64,000 nt of DNA from Diplonema papillatum (Eukaryota > Euglenozoa > Diplonemea > Diplonemida > Diplonemidae). Under the pieces are notes generated by a model, which was not told where the DNA came from, ran no database searches, and worked only from the letters and a program-made list of their open reading frames with translations. The position numbers were made by a program, and so were the translations under genes. Positions 41,261 through 52,192 of this stretch are shown here, piece after piece (positions within the stretch are counted from its first letter, which is position 1; the number at the start of each line of letters is the position of its first letter). The DNA lies in the NCBI GenBank assembly GCA_030068145.1, contig JAPJBO010000643.1:2501-66500 (forward strand), read 5' to 3'.

Positions 41261-41519
41261 CAGGGGATTAGCTTCGCTTAGATCCACATTTGGACTGTCA
41301 GTCCAAATTTGGAAAAGCCGGCGGCGAAAAAGAAGAACAAAAATGGCACTACACCATCACCCAGAGGTGGCTAATGTGCAATCCGAGGCACTCAGGGCCC
41401 AGCATTGTCGTGAAGATACTTCGCGTCGCGCTGTGTTGAGCCCATTCTTGAGTGAGGACGCAAAAAGCCGTTCGCAGCCCAAATTTGGAAAATGGGCCGG
41501 AGACCAAGCTAATGCCCTG
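41261..41519 (+). mobile_element. MITE-B copy 1 (hAT-like)
   Basis: 259 bp, ends CAGGGGATTAGCTT / AAGCTAATGCCCTG. Flanked by CGCAAAC at 41254-41260 and 41520-41526. The second copy is at 53547-53872. CAGGG-type termini and 7-8 bp duplications fit hAT. Confidence 0.85.
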
Positions 41520-41547
41520 CGCAAACCCCGAAAAAAAGAAAAACCGA

Positions 41548-41606
41548 GCCGGGTAAAACCTGGCACACCCAGGCCCATTTTCGGGGGTGTTCCAGGTTTT
41601 ACCCGG
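41548..41606. repeat. Short fold-back
   Basis: CCGGGTAAAACCTGG arms in opposite orientation around a 17-bp loop. The same motif occurs once more at 41080-41095. Confidence 0.6.
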
Positions 41607-41638
41607 TTCAACACGATTCCAATTACGGTAATAAACAA

Positions 41639-41792
41639 GGTGAATTTCCCTTATATCCCACCACTTCAAATTTTGTTCCCTTATATCCCAACCAACAAAT
41701 TTGTTCCCAATGGGACTGCCTTGCCCAAGACAATCCCATTGGGATATAAGGGAACAAAATTTTAAGTGTTGGGGGTATAAGGGAATCACACC
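41639..41792. mobile_element. MITE-C, Mutator-like, perfect 9-bp target duplication
   Basis: 154 bp, almost wholly inverted repeat (GGTGAATTTCCCTTATATCC against GGTATAAGGGAATCACACC). Flanked by identical AATAAACAA at 41630-41638 and 41793-41801. The TTCCCTTATA motif recalls the subterminal units of the MULE at 25-28.9 kb, so it may be mobilised by that family. Confidence 0.9.
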
Positions 41793-41801
41793 AATAAACA
41801 A

Positions 41802-42757
41802 TCGTGCGACATGTACGCCATTCGAGATGATTCACGCGAGGTGACACCAGATAGTGCGAAGTGCGTTTCGCCCCCTTTCCCCCGACCCTCCACCACCTCC
41901 CGTCTTCAAGTGTGCGTGCGATATAAAAGCAAGCAACTGCGTTCAGAGAGATCGTCTCTCGCGTTCATTTTTGTGGCTACACGGCTTCCTCCCTACCACC
42001 ACACTCCCCATGGGACCCCGGCCTGCCGCCGACACCAGCCATAATGCTGCCCACCCTCCCACTTCCGAAAATCTCAGCACACCTGCACGAGAGATACCCT
42101 TCCCACCCACCCACGAAGACAAAGACCCCATGTGTTGTACCCTTGCGAACATGTCAAAAACGTTTGCGTACCTTTCTTGTTTTAAACTGTGCATTCAAGC
42201 TCAGTGTACTGTTACTTGTAGACCTTGTCGCGAGTCTTTTCTCTGCTGCATGTACCGTACGTTCTTTGGCATCGCCGGTCGATACTTGATACTTAGTCTC
42301 ACCTATGGTTGCCAACCTGCATGCGCCTGTCGACACATTCTTCGCTGACAAGGTGCCGCGACCGCTCCGCCGTACACTCTCGTATATACCGGGGCCCTCA
42401 TCCCCGAGTGTGACAGCCCATTAGTCTTTTTGCTTCAGCTGCAGCACTCAACCCCGCAACACGCAAGACTCAACATCATAGTCCGCCGGAGTCAGAAACA
42501 GTCTCAACAATTTCAACGCCTCACGCATCCAGTAGCGCTCTACCTATCTCCGTTTTTATTTTCTCAAGCAACCTGTTTCTCGCCTCGTGTTGATGGTCGC
42601 TTTGGCTTTGCCTCGTGTTGATGAGTTGTTCACAGTTGCCTACCTTCACGTTCCCCCGTCGCCATAGCCGTGTCCACGTGTGCTACAAGGTAGATGGTTC
42701 ACGGGTAAAACCTAGTGTGACGTTACGCAACCAGGTGCGTTCAAGTGTGTTCTCACA
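41802..42757. other. No gene recognised
   Basis: The open frame at 41854-42348 lacks the GC-rich codon use of the host genes and any motif. The last ~40 bp before 42758 may be the leader of the stub that follows. Confidence 0.4.
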
Positions 42758-43240
42758 ATGGCTGCTTCCGATTCCGGGTCGGAATCCGGTTCGGACGGAT
42801 CGTTCGACAACGACACGACGCTGGGGTCGTTCGTTGAAGACCTGACGTACTTCTGCACGGTGCTCGAGAGCCTGTCGAAGGTCGCCGGGGGCAGCTACCT
42901 GCGGGGGCCGTTTTCGGCCTGCAAAAACAGCGCGGAAGACGTGCAGCGTCACCTGGCCCGCCTCGCGGAGCTCGCGGAGGAGCACAAGGACACGCAGGAG
43001 GTCATGACGAGGGACAGCACCGGCGAGCTGGTCGACCTCTGCGGGGCGGTGGTGCCCGACTTCCACACGGCGCTGCTCAACTGGCACTGCGGGGAGTTTT
43101 ACCCGTTCCGCGAGAAGTTCAGCAGTACGCAGCCGTTCCTCGCGAACATCGCGGAGGACTTCAGGAACACTTTCACTTTACACAACCAGTCGATTGCTAC
43201 AATACACATTCCACAACTAGGTGCGTTCAACTCTGGTTGA
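42758..43240 (+). pseudogene. 5' stub of the 43.3-44.4 kb gene
   Basis: Start codon and about 130 codons nearly identical to the intact gene (one N/S change at KNSAED), with a short internal loss around EKFSxxQ...FLANIAEDF. It then diverges into unrelated sequence (IATIHIPQLG) and stops. The intact gene follows 33 bp later. Confidence 0.9.
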
Positions 43241-43273
43241 TTTTTGCGTGCCAACACACATTACACACTCACA

Positions 43274-44401
43274 ATGGCTGCTTCCGATTCCGGGTCGGAA
43301 TCCGGTTCGGACGGATCGTTCGACAACGACACGACGCTGGGGTCGTTCGTTGAAGACCTGACGTACTTCTGCACGGTGCTCGAGAGCCTGTCGAAGGTCG
43401 CCGGGGGCAGCTACCTGCGGGGGCCGTTTTCGGCCTGCAAAAGCAGCGCGGAAGACGTGCAGCGTCACCTGGCCCGCCTCGCGGAGCTCGCGGAGGAGCA
43501 CAAGGACACGCAGGAGGTCATGACGAGGGACAGCACCGGCGAGCTGGTCGACCTCTGCGGGGCGGTGGTGCCCGACTTCCACACGGCGCTGCTCAACTGG
43601 CACTGCGGGGAGTTTTACCCGTTCCACGAGAAGTTCAGCGTGCAGTACGCAGCCTACGTCCGCGCGTTCCTCGCGAACATCGCGGAGGACTTCAGGAACA
43701 CGTTCACCCTGCAGCACGAGCGGGACTACTTCTTATCGGCGTACACATACTCCCACCGGGTGAAGGGCGCTGCGGTCAACCACGGCCGGCTCTCCTTCGG
43801 TGTCGCGTACACATCCACCCCCGCGTTAACGCAGGCCGCCCAGGCGGTCCTGACGGAGCAAAACATCACGCTTCCGCCCGAAGTCAGCGACTTGAACGGG
43901 ACGTTTAAGTTCTACGGGCTCGGGTGGGACTACGACGCTTCGCCAGCGCACGTTAAGTTTTACGTGCACGGCGAGTCGAAGGATCTCCCGAAGAAGTATA
44001 AAGAGCAAAAAGCAGAGGCAAACGGGTTCATCACGGGCGAGTTCGAGGACCACGTCCTCATCGCCTTCACGCTGGCGTGCGGCACCGGCGAGGTGTTGGA
44101 GGAGAAGCTGTACCTGTACCCGTCGAGTCCGAAGCAGGTGAAGAAGGAGAAGCACGAAGTGCCGTCGGGGGTCCTCAATGCGGCGTGCGTCGTCGCCAAC
44201 GGCCGGCGCCGCGGGACCTTCTGGCAGTACGACGTGACGCACACGCCGCACCCAGAGTGCGACTGCCCCCTGTGGAGGGAGCGGTTCAACGAAGTGGGGA
44301 AGGCCATCTACGACAAGTACCACGCCCAAGGCATGCGCCTTGACACGCTCGCCTTCGCAGGCTCCGACGACTTCACCGCCTACTTCCCCTTCGAACCGTG
44401 A
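43274..44401 (+). CDS. Unrecognised 375-residue protein
   Basis: Starts at the ATG at 43274 (MAASDSGSESGSDG), preserved in the upstream stub; an in-frame codon 10 residues earlier is not ATG. The N-terminus is acidic and Ser-rich, then helical (~20-140). An alpha/beta-looking second half includes FKFYGLGWDYDASPAHVKFY, EDHVLIAFTLACGTGE and a cysteine pair (PECDCPLW). The GLGWDYD...VKFY strand pair vaguely recalls beta-barrel prenyltransferases, but no family is assigned. No signal peptide or membrane segment. No intron. GC-rich codon use like its neighbours. It is certainly a gene: the frame is long, intact and duplicated in frame. Confidence 0.8.
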   Translation: MAASDSGSESGSDGSFDNDTTLGSFVEDLTYFCTVLESLSKVAGGSYLRGPFSACKSSAEDVQRHLARLAELAEEHKDTQEVMTRDSTGELVDLCGAVVPDFHTALLNWHCGEFYPFHEKFSVQYAAYVRAFLANIAEDFRNTFTLQHERDYFLSAYTYSHRVKGAAVNHGRLSFGVAYTSTPALTQAAQAVLTEQNITLPPEVSDLNGTFKFYGLGWDYDASPAHVKFYVHGESKDLPKKYKEQKAEANGFITGEFEDHVLIAFTLACGTGEVLEEKLYLYPSSPKQVKKEKHEVPSGVLNAACVVANGRRRGTFWQYDVTHTPHPECDCPLWRERFNEVGKAIYDKYHAQGMRLDTLAFAGSDDFTAYFPFEP

Positions 44402-44409
44402 TCACCGCA

Positions 44410-44660
44410 CGCTGCTGCTGTCATCTAACAATTCACCTGTGCATACACAACTCACGGGACGTTCGAAGTCCAGAAGATCGAAAACAGCAGCGGTGTAGAG
44501 CATTCCGACGACTTCACCGCCTACTTCCCCTTCGAGAACCGTGAGTTGTGTATGCACAGGTGAATCGTGTTGGATGTCGGCATTCCACTGGTTGCGGCGG
44601 TACAGCAGCAGCGAGTGGTGATCACGGACGTTCGAAGTTGAGGTCGCCAGTCAGAACGAC
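44410..44660 (+). pseudogene. 3' remnant of the 43.3-44.4 kb gene
   Basis: TCCGACGACTTCACCGCCTA + CTTCCCCTTCGA near 44507-44537 repeats the gene's last codons (SDDFTAYFPFE). Nearby, ATTCACCTGTGCATACACAA (44430) and its inverse (44548-44565) form a fold-back, and GGGACGTTCGAAGT/GGACGTTCGAAGTTG occurs twice. Confidence 0.75.
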
Positions 44661-44781
44661 GTCGGAGGAACCCTGCTCAGGTGCACGAGCGGGCGACCAT
44701 TTTCTCGTCGTCCCGCATGACGGCATCGACACACTTAGCACCTGTCATCTGCTGCTGCACAGCCGCAGGGTTCGCCATTTT

Positions 44782-44960
44782 TGATCCGGTCCATCCCCTC
44801 TTGATAGACCGTGATAGACCGAAGAATACAGCACCGGGCAATTCGATGCAGCTCTAGGGACTAGGGATGGACCTGATAGACCGTGGTGGACCGTGTTTCA
44901 CTGTGATAAACAGCGGCAGGCACTCCGATGCAGTTTCAAGAGATAGGGACGGACCGGCTC
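44782..44960 (+). mobile_element. MITE-A copy 3
   Basis: 179 bp, one terminus slightly altered (TGATCCGGTCC). Flanked by CATTTT at 44776-44781 and 44961-44966. Confidence 0.85.
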
Positions 44961-45104
44961 CATTTTGAAGCACACATGGCAGACATGCTCACACATTGAA
45001 GGCTTCCGCTTGAAACGAGTGGGAAGTTGGACGAACGCAGTCCGCTTACTCCAGGGCGAGCTTTGTCCATCTTGCAAGATGTCGCATTTGCCGAGTTGTA
45101 CCGC

Positions 45105-45225
45105 GCGCAGCCGAAGAAGAACCTGGCCCTCGAGTACTGCGTCCTGCAGCCGAAGAAGAACCTGGCCCTCGAGTACTGCGTCCTGCAGCCGAACAACCTA
45201 ACCCCTCGAGTACTGCGTCCTGCAG
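45105..45225 (+). repeat. Short tandem repeat, 39-bp unit
   Basis: Three units of CAGCCGAAGAAGAACCTGGC + CCTCGAGTACTGCGTCCTG, the third altered. Confidence 0.85.
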
Positions 45226-45429
45226 CCGAGCCAGTACCCGGCCGGCAAGTCGAAGCACACGCACGGACTTCGTCGTGGTCAAGGCAGGTGAGTGCTGCGA
45301 GAGGGCGTTTTAGCGGGCATCGAACTCAGTCTCCTCCTGTATCATCGTCCTGAGTGTTCAAGCCGAAGCGAGCAGCAGCAAAAGCTTGTAGAACGTGGGA
45401 GGCCCAAGACCACAGAGGCCCAAGACCAC

Positions 45430-45640
45430 ACTCCACGAAGGAATGTACTTGATGTCGGTCACAAACAGTCCCGGACATGGCTAGCCATAACCCATGACGA
45501 AAGCGTGCGCCAAATATACAACCCGTAGCCATATAGCCCTTTCTTGCTCTAAGAGAACCCATTCATGAACGGTCACACGGAGACCCTAAACCCCCGGAAT
45601 TTCAAGCGAACTTTAACTCTAAAAAGAGTAACAAGATGCG
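45430..45640 (+). repeat. Dispersed repeat R5
   Basis: GATGTCGGTCACAAACAG, CATGGCTAGCCATAACCCATG and ACGGAGACCCTAAACCCCCGG blocks in the same order as at 15165-15330. Confidence 0.5.
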
Positions 45641-46372
45641 CACAGCGAAGGCAACCGGTAGTTTCTGGGCTTTCAGTCCCACGGATGACGTCCGCGCTAC
45701 GACGGCAGGAGCGCAAACAGACGCAGCATGCAGTGTGGCTCCGTTTGATGGCTTCGTTCGATGAAGAACTTGTCAGAGATGTTTCGTGGCCAAGCTAGGA
45801 AGCCTCTGGTCTTAGCTTTAGATACGAACGCGGAGAGGGAGAGAGATGCAGGGTTGGTGGGTGCCAGAGAAAAGAGGAAGTCCCGGAGGCAACGCATTCG
45901 TCCAGCTCGAACGTCGAAGCACGAAGTGCGTGTTCATGTGCAATGGGTATCAGTCGCCAATTGTTTGCGACGTGGCTTTACGAGCATGACGTTGCTGGTC
46001 TGCGGATGACCCTCGTCGATGGTCCTCTTCTTCCTTCGTTGCAAGCCTGCACTCAAGTCGGAACCATCCGAGCCCTGCTACGAAGCACCCACGTCGCGCA
46101 CCGTGTATCGCGTTTTGTTTTTGTATTTGAGGGTGCCAATATGTGGTGGGATTTAGCTTTGCTTCGCCGTTTTCTATCCTGTCAACAAGCCCGGCTCCGA
46201 AGCACCACGGTATGCACCGTGCATCGGGTTTTGTGTTTCAGACTGCAAGGCACGTGGTGGTGGTGGGCTATAGCTTGTTTCGCCGTTTTCTGTCCAGCGG
46301 AACGACTGCACACGCCTCAGCACCCATACGCAGCACCTAAGCGCAGTGGACATCGCAGAGTCCAGAGTAGAA
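45641..46372. repeat. No gene; an old ~120-bp tandem pair
   Basis: 46085-46200 and 46203-46305 are diverged copies of one block (CACCGTG(T/C)ATCG, then TTCGCCGTTTTCT). Nothing coding is recognised. Confidence 0.45.
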
Positions 46373-46630
46373 TGCAGAAGCACGGAATCAGGCAGTAGCA
46401 TCGTTCACAATTTCATGAAAAGACACGCAGCAGTGAAACCTCGGCCTCTCCATAGACCACCGCTGCGCCCCCAACGTAGGCAATCCTGTGCAATCATGCA
46501 ATGCAGAAGCACGGAATCAGGCAGTAGCATCGTTCACAATTTCATGAAAAGACACGCAGCAGTGAAACTCGGCCTCTCCGTAGACCACCGCTGCGCCCCC
46601 AACGTAGGCAATCCTGTGCAATCATGCAAT
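46373..46630 (+). repeat. 132-bp tandem duplication
   Basis: Two near-identical units beginning GCAGAAGCACGGAATCAGGC, meeting at about 46502. The second runs directly into the worn ceramide-synthase exon copy. Confidence 0.85.
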
Positions 46631-46775
46631 GCTTGCATGACCGATCTGGGCACTTGGAAAGTCGCATCGGCCCAGCGCAGGAAGCTGCTTGGTGCACAGC
46701 AGAGTGCGAGACGACGCTCCCGACCGCTGCTGCACCCTGTGTGTGTGCAGATAATCGGCATCATGCAATGATTCT
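46628..46775 (+). pseudogene. Worn copy of ceramide synthase exon 1
   Basis: GGGCACTTGGAAAGTCGC, CAGCGCAGGAAGCTGCT and GTGTGTGCAGATAATC align in order with 47075-47210 of the gene (coding GTWKVALTQSKELLDA...PVQIIC). The reading frame is lost. A second short piece, TGTTGATCGGACCGGTGGCC, lies in intron 1 at about 49910. Confidence 0.75.
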
Positions 46776-47040
46776 GCAGAATTGGGAGCTGCATGCAGAA
46801 ACACGGGACCCTTCTCTCTTTTCGTTTCCACCCATCTCTCTCTCTTATGTTTCAACAACGTTTGACGTGGGCGGCTTTAAATTTACATCTGAATGACACC
46901 TCAACACAGAATCGAGCTGACAACTAACACGTACAAGAATAAAACGAAGCCGGCAACAAACACACGACAGTGCTGCCTTTCATGCATGCCTTAAACTAAG
47001 ACACACCCATGCAGAACAAGCGGGGGGTGAATCAAGCAAG

Positions 47041-50000
47041 ATGTTCGACGAGTTCACGACGCACATGGGTGACCCGGGCACTTGGAAGGTCGCGTTGACC
47101 CAGAGCAAGGAGCTGCTCGACGCCTTGGTGTACAGCGTGCGAGACGGCGTCACGCCGCCCACCCATTACCTGGACCGCAGCTACACCCCTGTGCAGATCA
47201 TCTGCATCTACGCCGCCGGGTGCTTCGTTCTGAACTGGGGCCTCCGCGCTGTGTTGATCGGACCTGTGGCCCGGCTCCTGCTCCACAGGGGCGACCGCTC
47301 GGCGAAGCCGGCGAGCGTGGTCAAGTTCTCGCAGAGCGCGATGGAGGGCTTCTTCTACGGCGGGTCGACGATCCTCGGATGCCTCGTCTTCCTGCACCAG
47401 CCGTTCTGCTGGCCCAGCACGAGCTGGTGGGAGGCCAAATACCGGTTTGTTCTTTTTTTTTGGGGTTTCTTTTTTAGAGTGATAGCTCGCTCGAGAATCC
47501 GGGATTTTAGAGTCTCCGGGGTGAGTTTTTTTTTGAGACAAAATTCGCTCGTAACTCCACCTGGTCCGGGCTCCTGGTAAGTTCCCCGAAACTCCCCGAC
47601 ACTTCCCCGAAACTACCCGAAACTCCCCGATACTCAGCCCGATTCTTGTGGGAAAAAGTGGGGCTGCCGATGGGTGGGCAGGTGGACAGGTTGGTAGTTG
47701 AGTGGACAGATGGGTGGATGGTGGTGGGCAGGTCGGTGGATGGGTGAACAGGTGGGTAGTTGGGTAGACGGGTGCGGGCAAGTGGGTGAGGTGTGCAGGT
47801 AGGTATGCTAGTGTCCTTCGGACGCGGCTCTCTTGAGCCGTCCGTGTTCCTCCTCCTCCGATCCTCTTCCTCTACTAATCGGATCTATAGCTTGGACTCC
47901 TGGGCAGTTGTTGAGGCATACCCTGCAGCCTGCGGATTCGGAGGGCCTCAAGGCGAACCAGCAGTTGCTGGAAAACCTGCAGGACCTGCCTTTGAGTCCT
48001 TGGACACAGGGAGGAGTCTGAACAGGACGCGTCGTGTGCATGTGCGCAGGTTCAACCATCATCTGACTCTTCTGTTTGCGGTTGCAACCTTCGGTACCAC
48101 GAGTTTGCCATTCTTATGTCAAACTCTTCAACCCCCTCTTGGATTTTGGTTTGGGCAGGAAGTATTCGCGCCCGCCATCTCCCGAGGACCTTCCCACTTC
48201 TGACCGCGCTGCAGCAGTCACGTGTAAACCGGGCAGACCCAGTCGTCCCCCATCTGGTCCCGAACGACGAGCACCGCTCCTGCACCCGAGTTTAGCCTTG
48301 ATTGGAAGCCGCATCGGAAACAGTGGGTCAACCCATCCCGGAATTCTGAATTCGTACACCCGCTTGAAAGGAGTGTCCACTTCGGAGTCCACGTTCACTT
48401 ATGTGGGGAGTGTAGAGTACGGGAGGAACCGGAAACCTCCGGAAAGATGGTACCCGCATTCCAACTCGTCTCGGGAAAGGTCAGTCGACGACCGTATGCA
48501 GGTGGGTGGAGGCCCTGGGACTGCGAAGGTGTGACCACCCCATAAGGAGGACTCTCTATCTTGCGTTATCTCTCTGTCCCAGTCGCCATAGCAACCTTAT
48601 CCTTGGCCAAGCATCATCCTGCAACCCTGCTTTCAGGATGGCCATCGCGCCTCATTTTGGTTATCAACCTTACTCCTCGCTCGAATTGCCGTCTTCGACC
48701 GTAACTGCCCCTGGTCCTGGTGGTTAGGGTTAGCATGCAAAGAGCCTGTGGCGATATCTGCATCTGCTCTCTTTCGTGACTACCTCTCTTCGTCACTGGT
48801 ACCTTATCTTGACCTCTGCCCGCCGCGGAGTGCACGTCTCTGTCTTCGGTGATCCTTACGCCGCCGCTTCGTTGCAGCGGCCGTCCTAGTGTCGTCGCCT
48901 TCTGCGGCGTTCTCGATGGCGGTGTTGGCGCCGGCATCCGCCGCTTCCCTTGTGGCGCTTTGGGCCGATGGTCGCAGCCTGCGTCTCGACTTCGGTGTCG
49001 CTTCGGGCGTCCCCGGGGGCGAAGGCCCGCGCTTCCGTCTCTTCGCCGCCGACTCCGCACATCGGCATATCGTGCTGCAGGCAGGCATCCGCGGTGTGAG
49101 TTCCTGCAGCATTCCGCGATCGTCTTGCACGTCCCGCACTGCGTCATCCTGTGCTTCTCGCAATACTTCACGGCGAGGCCGTCCCCTGCCGCGTGGTGTG
49201 CCTCGGCAGCAGCGCGCTACCGACGCTTGCCGATGCTTGCACTCTTCCGCATTTCGCTTTGTGATGTCTCGTGCACACTCTCTCGTCCTTGGTGGTGGCC
49301 TGGGCACGCCTACCTCCATGCACTGGGTCTCCGCCCACTAAATTTACCCTCTTCTGCCCCTTCTTGCCGGAGGTGCCGTCTTCTCTCTCGAAGGCGTCCC
49401 ACCAGCACGTCCGCCCATACGTGGAAAATACGTCCATCCCCCAGACCTCATCATTGAAGGCGTGCCTGTTCGTCCCCTGCTGCGACTCGAGCTCGAGCAT
49501 TGTCTCTGCACCCGCACGACCTCTGGTGGAACGGTTCCTGCTCTCCTTGTCGCAGCGGATCCTGTCGCTACCTGTGTCAAACCGTGCCAACCTGTACCTC
49601 CCAGTCTGTCCTTCCTTCTCAGCCTCTATCTTCGTCTTCGGGGCATAGCCAAACACGGGACCGCTCTGCGCAAGGTAGGGCCATAATAGCGTAGCCCCTC
49701 CCCGCCTTCGCCAAGGCCGGCTGCAGGGAAAGTGGTCGCCACAAAGGAAATACCCCGAAACTCCCCGAAACTCCCCGATACTCCCCGACATTTTCGTCTG
49801 GACCAGGTGGAGTCGTATCCAAACGCCAATTTCTTGTTTCGCTTTTTCGTTCTTTTTCACCAAGCATGCAATGCTGGAGGAAATACGACCGTCACGGGCC
49901 TCTGCACTGTTGATCGGACCGGTGGCCCGGCCCAGCCTGCGGTACGGCTCGCACCTTGTCTCCGGCCTTCTTCGCCGTCTGCTCCCGTGCGGCGGCTTCG

Positions 50001-52082
50001 TAGGCGCGCATCACAGCTTCAAACGCCTGCTGGTTCGCTATTTGTGGTCTCTTGTTGAGTCCGGCCATGTTCCCGCCTCCGAGAGACGTCAGGACGTTGA
50101 CTTGCATCTCAAGCGCCGGGTGAATCGGCGTCTGCACGATACTCGTCAGCCGTCGCATCGCGCTGTTGCGTTAGTGGGGGTGCCATTTGCATGCACGCTG
50201 TCTCCCTCACAACCGCTCGCGCTCTGCATTGTTTATACGGGTTTGTTTGTACGTGCGGGGGGAGGATTAGATTGATAGTGAGTGCATATGTTCGTTAGGC
50301 TAATCTTCTCCCAAACACGCTGCCAGCGCTCTCTTTCGTGTTTACAAAGCAATTGCCACCACGAAAAACTCGCAGGTTCGACGGGCTCAGTTCCGACCTC
50401 ATCTGCTTTTACTTGCTCTACGCCGGCCGGTACCTGCAAAGCTTCGTGAGCGTGATGCTCGAGTTCCGCCGGAAGGACTTCTGGGAGATGCAGATCCACC
50501 ACATGGCCACCATAGCGCTCATCCTGCTGTCGTACTACCATTCGTTCATCCCGATCGGCACGGCTGTCATGGTGCTGCTGGACCCGGCGGATGTGCCGCT
50601 GCACACCGCGAAGCTGTTCAAGTACGTCGCAGACACCGCCCCGTCGACGCAGTCGCCCAAAAGCACGGTCAACCGGTTCTTTTCGAACAGGCTGTTCGAG
50701 GTCTTTGCGGTCACCTTCTTCATCACCCGCATCGTGGTATGCGCCTTCCTCCTTCTTTCACCACCCCCCCCCCACCCGGACCTAGGGGCCTTCTCCCCGT
50801 GACGGATTCGCCTGTGCTCTAGTAGCACGGGTGGTCCTGGCTGTGACGAGCCACGAACAGCCGCCTGACAAACCAGACTCACACCGCAGTCCTGTCTGCA
50901 GACACTCATGATGATCCGCCTTATGTGTCCGTGGCTTAAAGGACCGAAACACGGCGCAGACGGGACCAGTGCGGTGTTGAGCACATATCCATTCCAAGCA
51001 CGTTCATGCAAACCCCCAGCATCAAACATGTATGAGAGTCAGTGTCCTGCCTAAACATTATACTAAGATTTTCATCCCGACCTTGGGGCCCAGGGCCACA
51101 TTCATTGCGAATGTGTTCGTGGTGTCAGTCGCAGGAGTCTTTTTTTTTGGCTAGCCAAAGAGAGTAAAAGAGTGAAAGAGTATGTACAGTAGTGAGTAGA
51201 GAAGAGAACGAGTGTTGAAGAACGGAGGTAGCACAGACTACCAGAGGCCACCGCAAAAAGATTTCTTAACTTTTCCTTATCCCTCAAAACCAGCACCGAT
51301 AACAACGACCGCCCTAGGCGAGCAGTCGCAGTCGCAATCAGGGCGGGAACCCTGAGTTTTTTAACTGATTGCTTGACGAAGACTTGATGCTAACATACCT
51401 GTCGGACAGCGCCAGCTTCCGTCGCAACTTTTCCCCCTCACCCACAGATGTACCCGTACAGTATTTATAGCTGCTCCATCGAGGCCACAGCGAGCCCCAG
51501 CGGCCTGGGCACTGAGGGATGGTACTGCGTCGTTTTCCTCAGCATCATCTACGTTTTGCAGTGGTACTGGATGATCTTGATCGTGAAGGTGGCACTCAAG
51601 CAGGCTAAGACGGGCGATGTCGAGGTATGTTGATATCAGCAATCGCAGCGATCGCAGCACCAACGAACAGCACCAACCGCACTAGCAACAACATCAACAG
51701 CATCAACAGCACTACCAGCAACAGCGCCGCCAACGACACCAACAATGGATTCGTCATCCGGTGATACATTTGTACGTGATCCAAAACAAGCAAAATTGCA
51801 CGAAGCCAACTCGAGACACCAGCTCGCCCAGAGGGAACCTAAGCGCCAGCCCAGCATTAACTCGTTAAATCTCAAAGTTTGGTGTCGACGACGATTGATC
51901 AAAGACCAATCTCTTTTCTGTCTCTGTCTGTCAAGAGCTGTGCCGTGGCTAGTCCTCACCGGGTTGCGCCAGGGATCTTGACCTACCAAACGTATCCTTC
52001 CACGTATCCTTCCACACATGATCAGGACAACCGATCTGACTCCGAAGACGAGGACGATGCCCCGAAGCCGAAGAAAGACTGA
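47041..52082 (+). CDS. LAG1: Ceramide synthase (LAG1/TLC family), four exons
   Basis: Exons 47041-47444, 50376-50736, 51448-51624 and 52026-52082, all with GT-AG introns, give a 332-residue membrane protein. It makes ceramide from a sphingoid base and acyl-CoA in the ER. The TLC domain carries the Lag1 motif: KDFWEMQIHHMATI with H176-H177, then SYYHSFIPIGTAVMVLLD (D204) and DVPLHTAKLFKY (D207), the residues required for acyl transfer in this family. Five or more hydrophobic segments are visible. The tail (DNRSDSEDEDDAPKPKKD) is an acidic Ser/Asp/Glu stretch as in many ceramide synthases, where it is phosphorylated. Length is near the family norm (about 330-400). Introns are 2.9 kb, 711 bp and 401 bp. 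Intron 1 holds a transposon-like element, and introns 2-3 hold S1 sequences or abut one. No N-terminal homeobox-like domain. Confidence 0.9.
47554..49813. mobile_element. Inverted-repeat element in ceramide synthase intron 1
   Basis: A 2,260-bp block with perfect 14-bp inverted ends ACTCCACCTGGTCC / GGACCAGGTGGAGT, flanked by CGTA at 47550-47553 and 49814-49817. Near both ends lies the same short array (CCCCGAAACTCCCCGA), in direct orientation. Other contents: a GGTGGRCAGG-type minisatellite (47670-47795) and minus-strand coding-like stretches. Superfamily not recognised; the 4-bp duplication is weak evidence. Confidence 0.55.
48000..49700 (-). pseudogene. Minus-strand coding-like pieces inside the intron element
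   Basis: Several stretches in different frames look protein-coding: around 49290-49680 (NDEVWGMDVFSTYGRTCWWD, then VCTRHHKAKC), around 49050-49175 (KYCEKHRMTQCGTCKTIAEC, then CCRNSHRGCLPAARYA), around 48270-48400 (RVYEFRIPGWVDPLFPMRLP). C-x2-H-x4-C patterns occur twice and suggest zinc binding. Either exons or a broken transposase; not resolved. A related C-x2-H-x4-QC piece is at 63.5 kb. Confidence 0.35.
49892..50158 (-). pseudogene. Minus-strand coding-like piece, unknown
   Basis: ATG at 50158, then about 65 residues of good composition (RRLTSIVQTPIHPALEMQVN, NQQAFEAVMRAYEAAAREQ), running into the fragment of duplicated exon 1 near 49910-49945, where coding quality ends. Not recognised. 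Confidence 0.35.
50285..50345 (+). repeat. Dispersed repeat R4 near the intron 1 acceptor
   Basis: CTAATCTTCTCCCAAACACG through TTTCGTGTTTACAA; it ends about 30 bp before the AG acceptor at 50374-50375, so the polypyrimidine/acceptor region abuts repeat sequence. Confidence 0.6.
50785..51015 (+). mobile_element. SINE-like repeat S1 in ceramide synthase intron 2
   Basis: GGGGCCTTCTCCCCGTGACG through CACGTTCATGCAAA, truncated at the 5' side. A detached S1 segment (CAGTCGCAATCAGGGCGG to TTTTTTAACTGATTGC) lies at 51325-51372. Part of R5 is at 51115-51175. Confidence 0.65.
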
Positions 52083-52192
52083 GAAACTCTGTTCCACCGC
52101 ACGCGCCGGCCTGCCTCCTGTGTGGCAGCGGCCATTTGTGTAGGAGAAAAATCGTGTAGAAAACAACCCCCTCCCATACTTCCCCCTCCCCC

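Noticed and set aside
42758-43240. Independent 160-residue gene
   Set aside because: Its first ~130 codons duplicate the neighbour and the rest is unrelated read-through; annotated as a stub.
48846-49460. Plus-strand open frames of 150-202 codons in ceramide synthase intron 1
   Set aside because: The minus strand of the same segment shows the more protein-like cysteine/histidine motifs; the plus frames have skewed, low-complexity composition.
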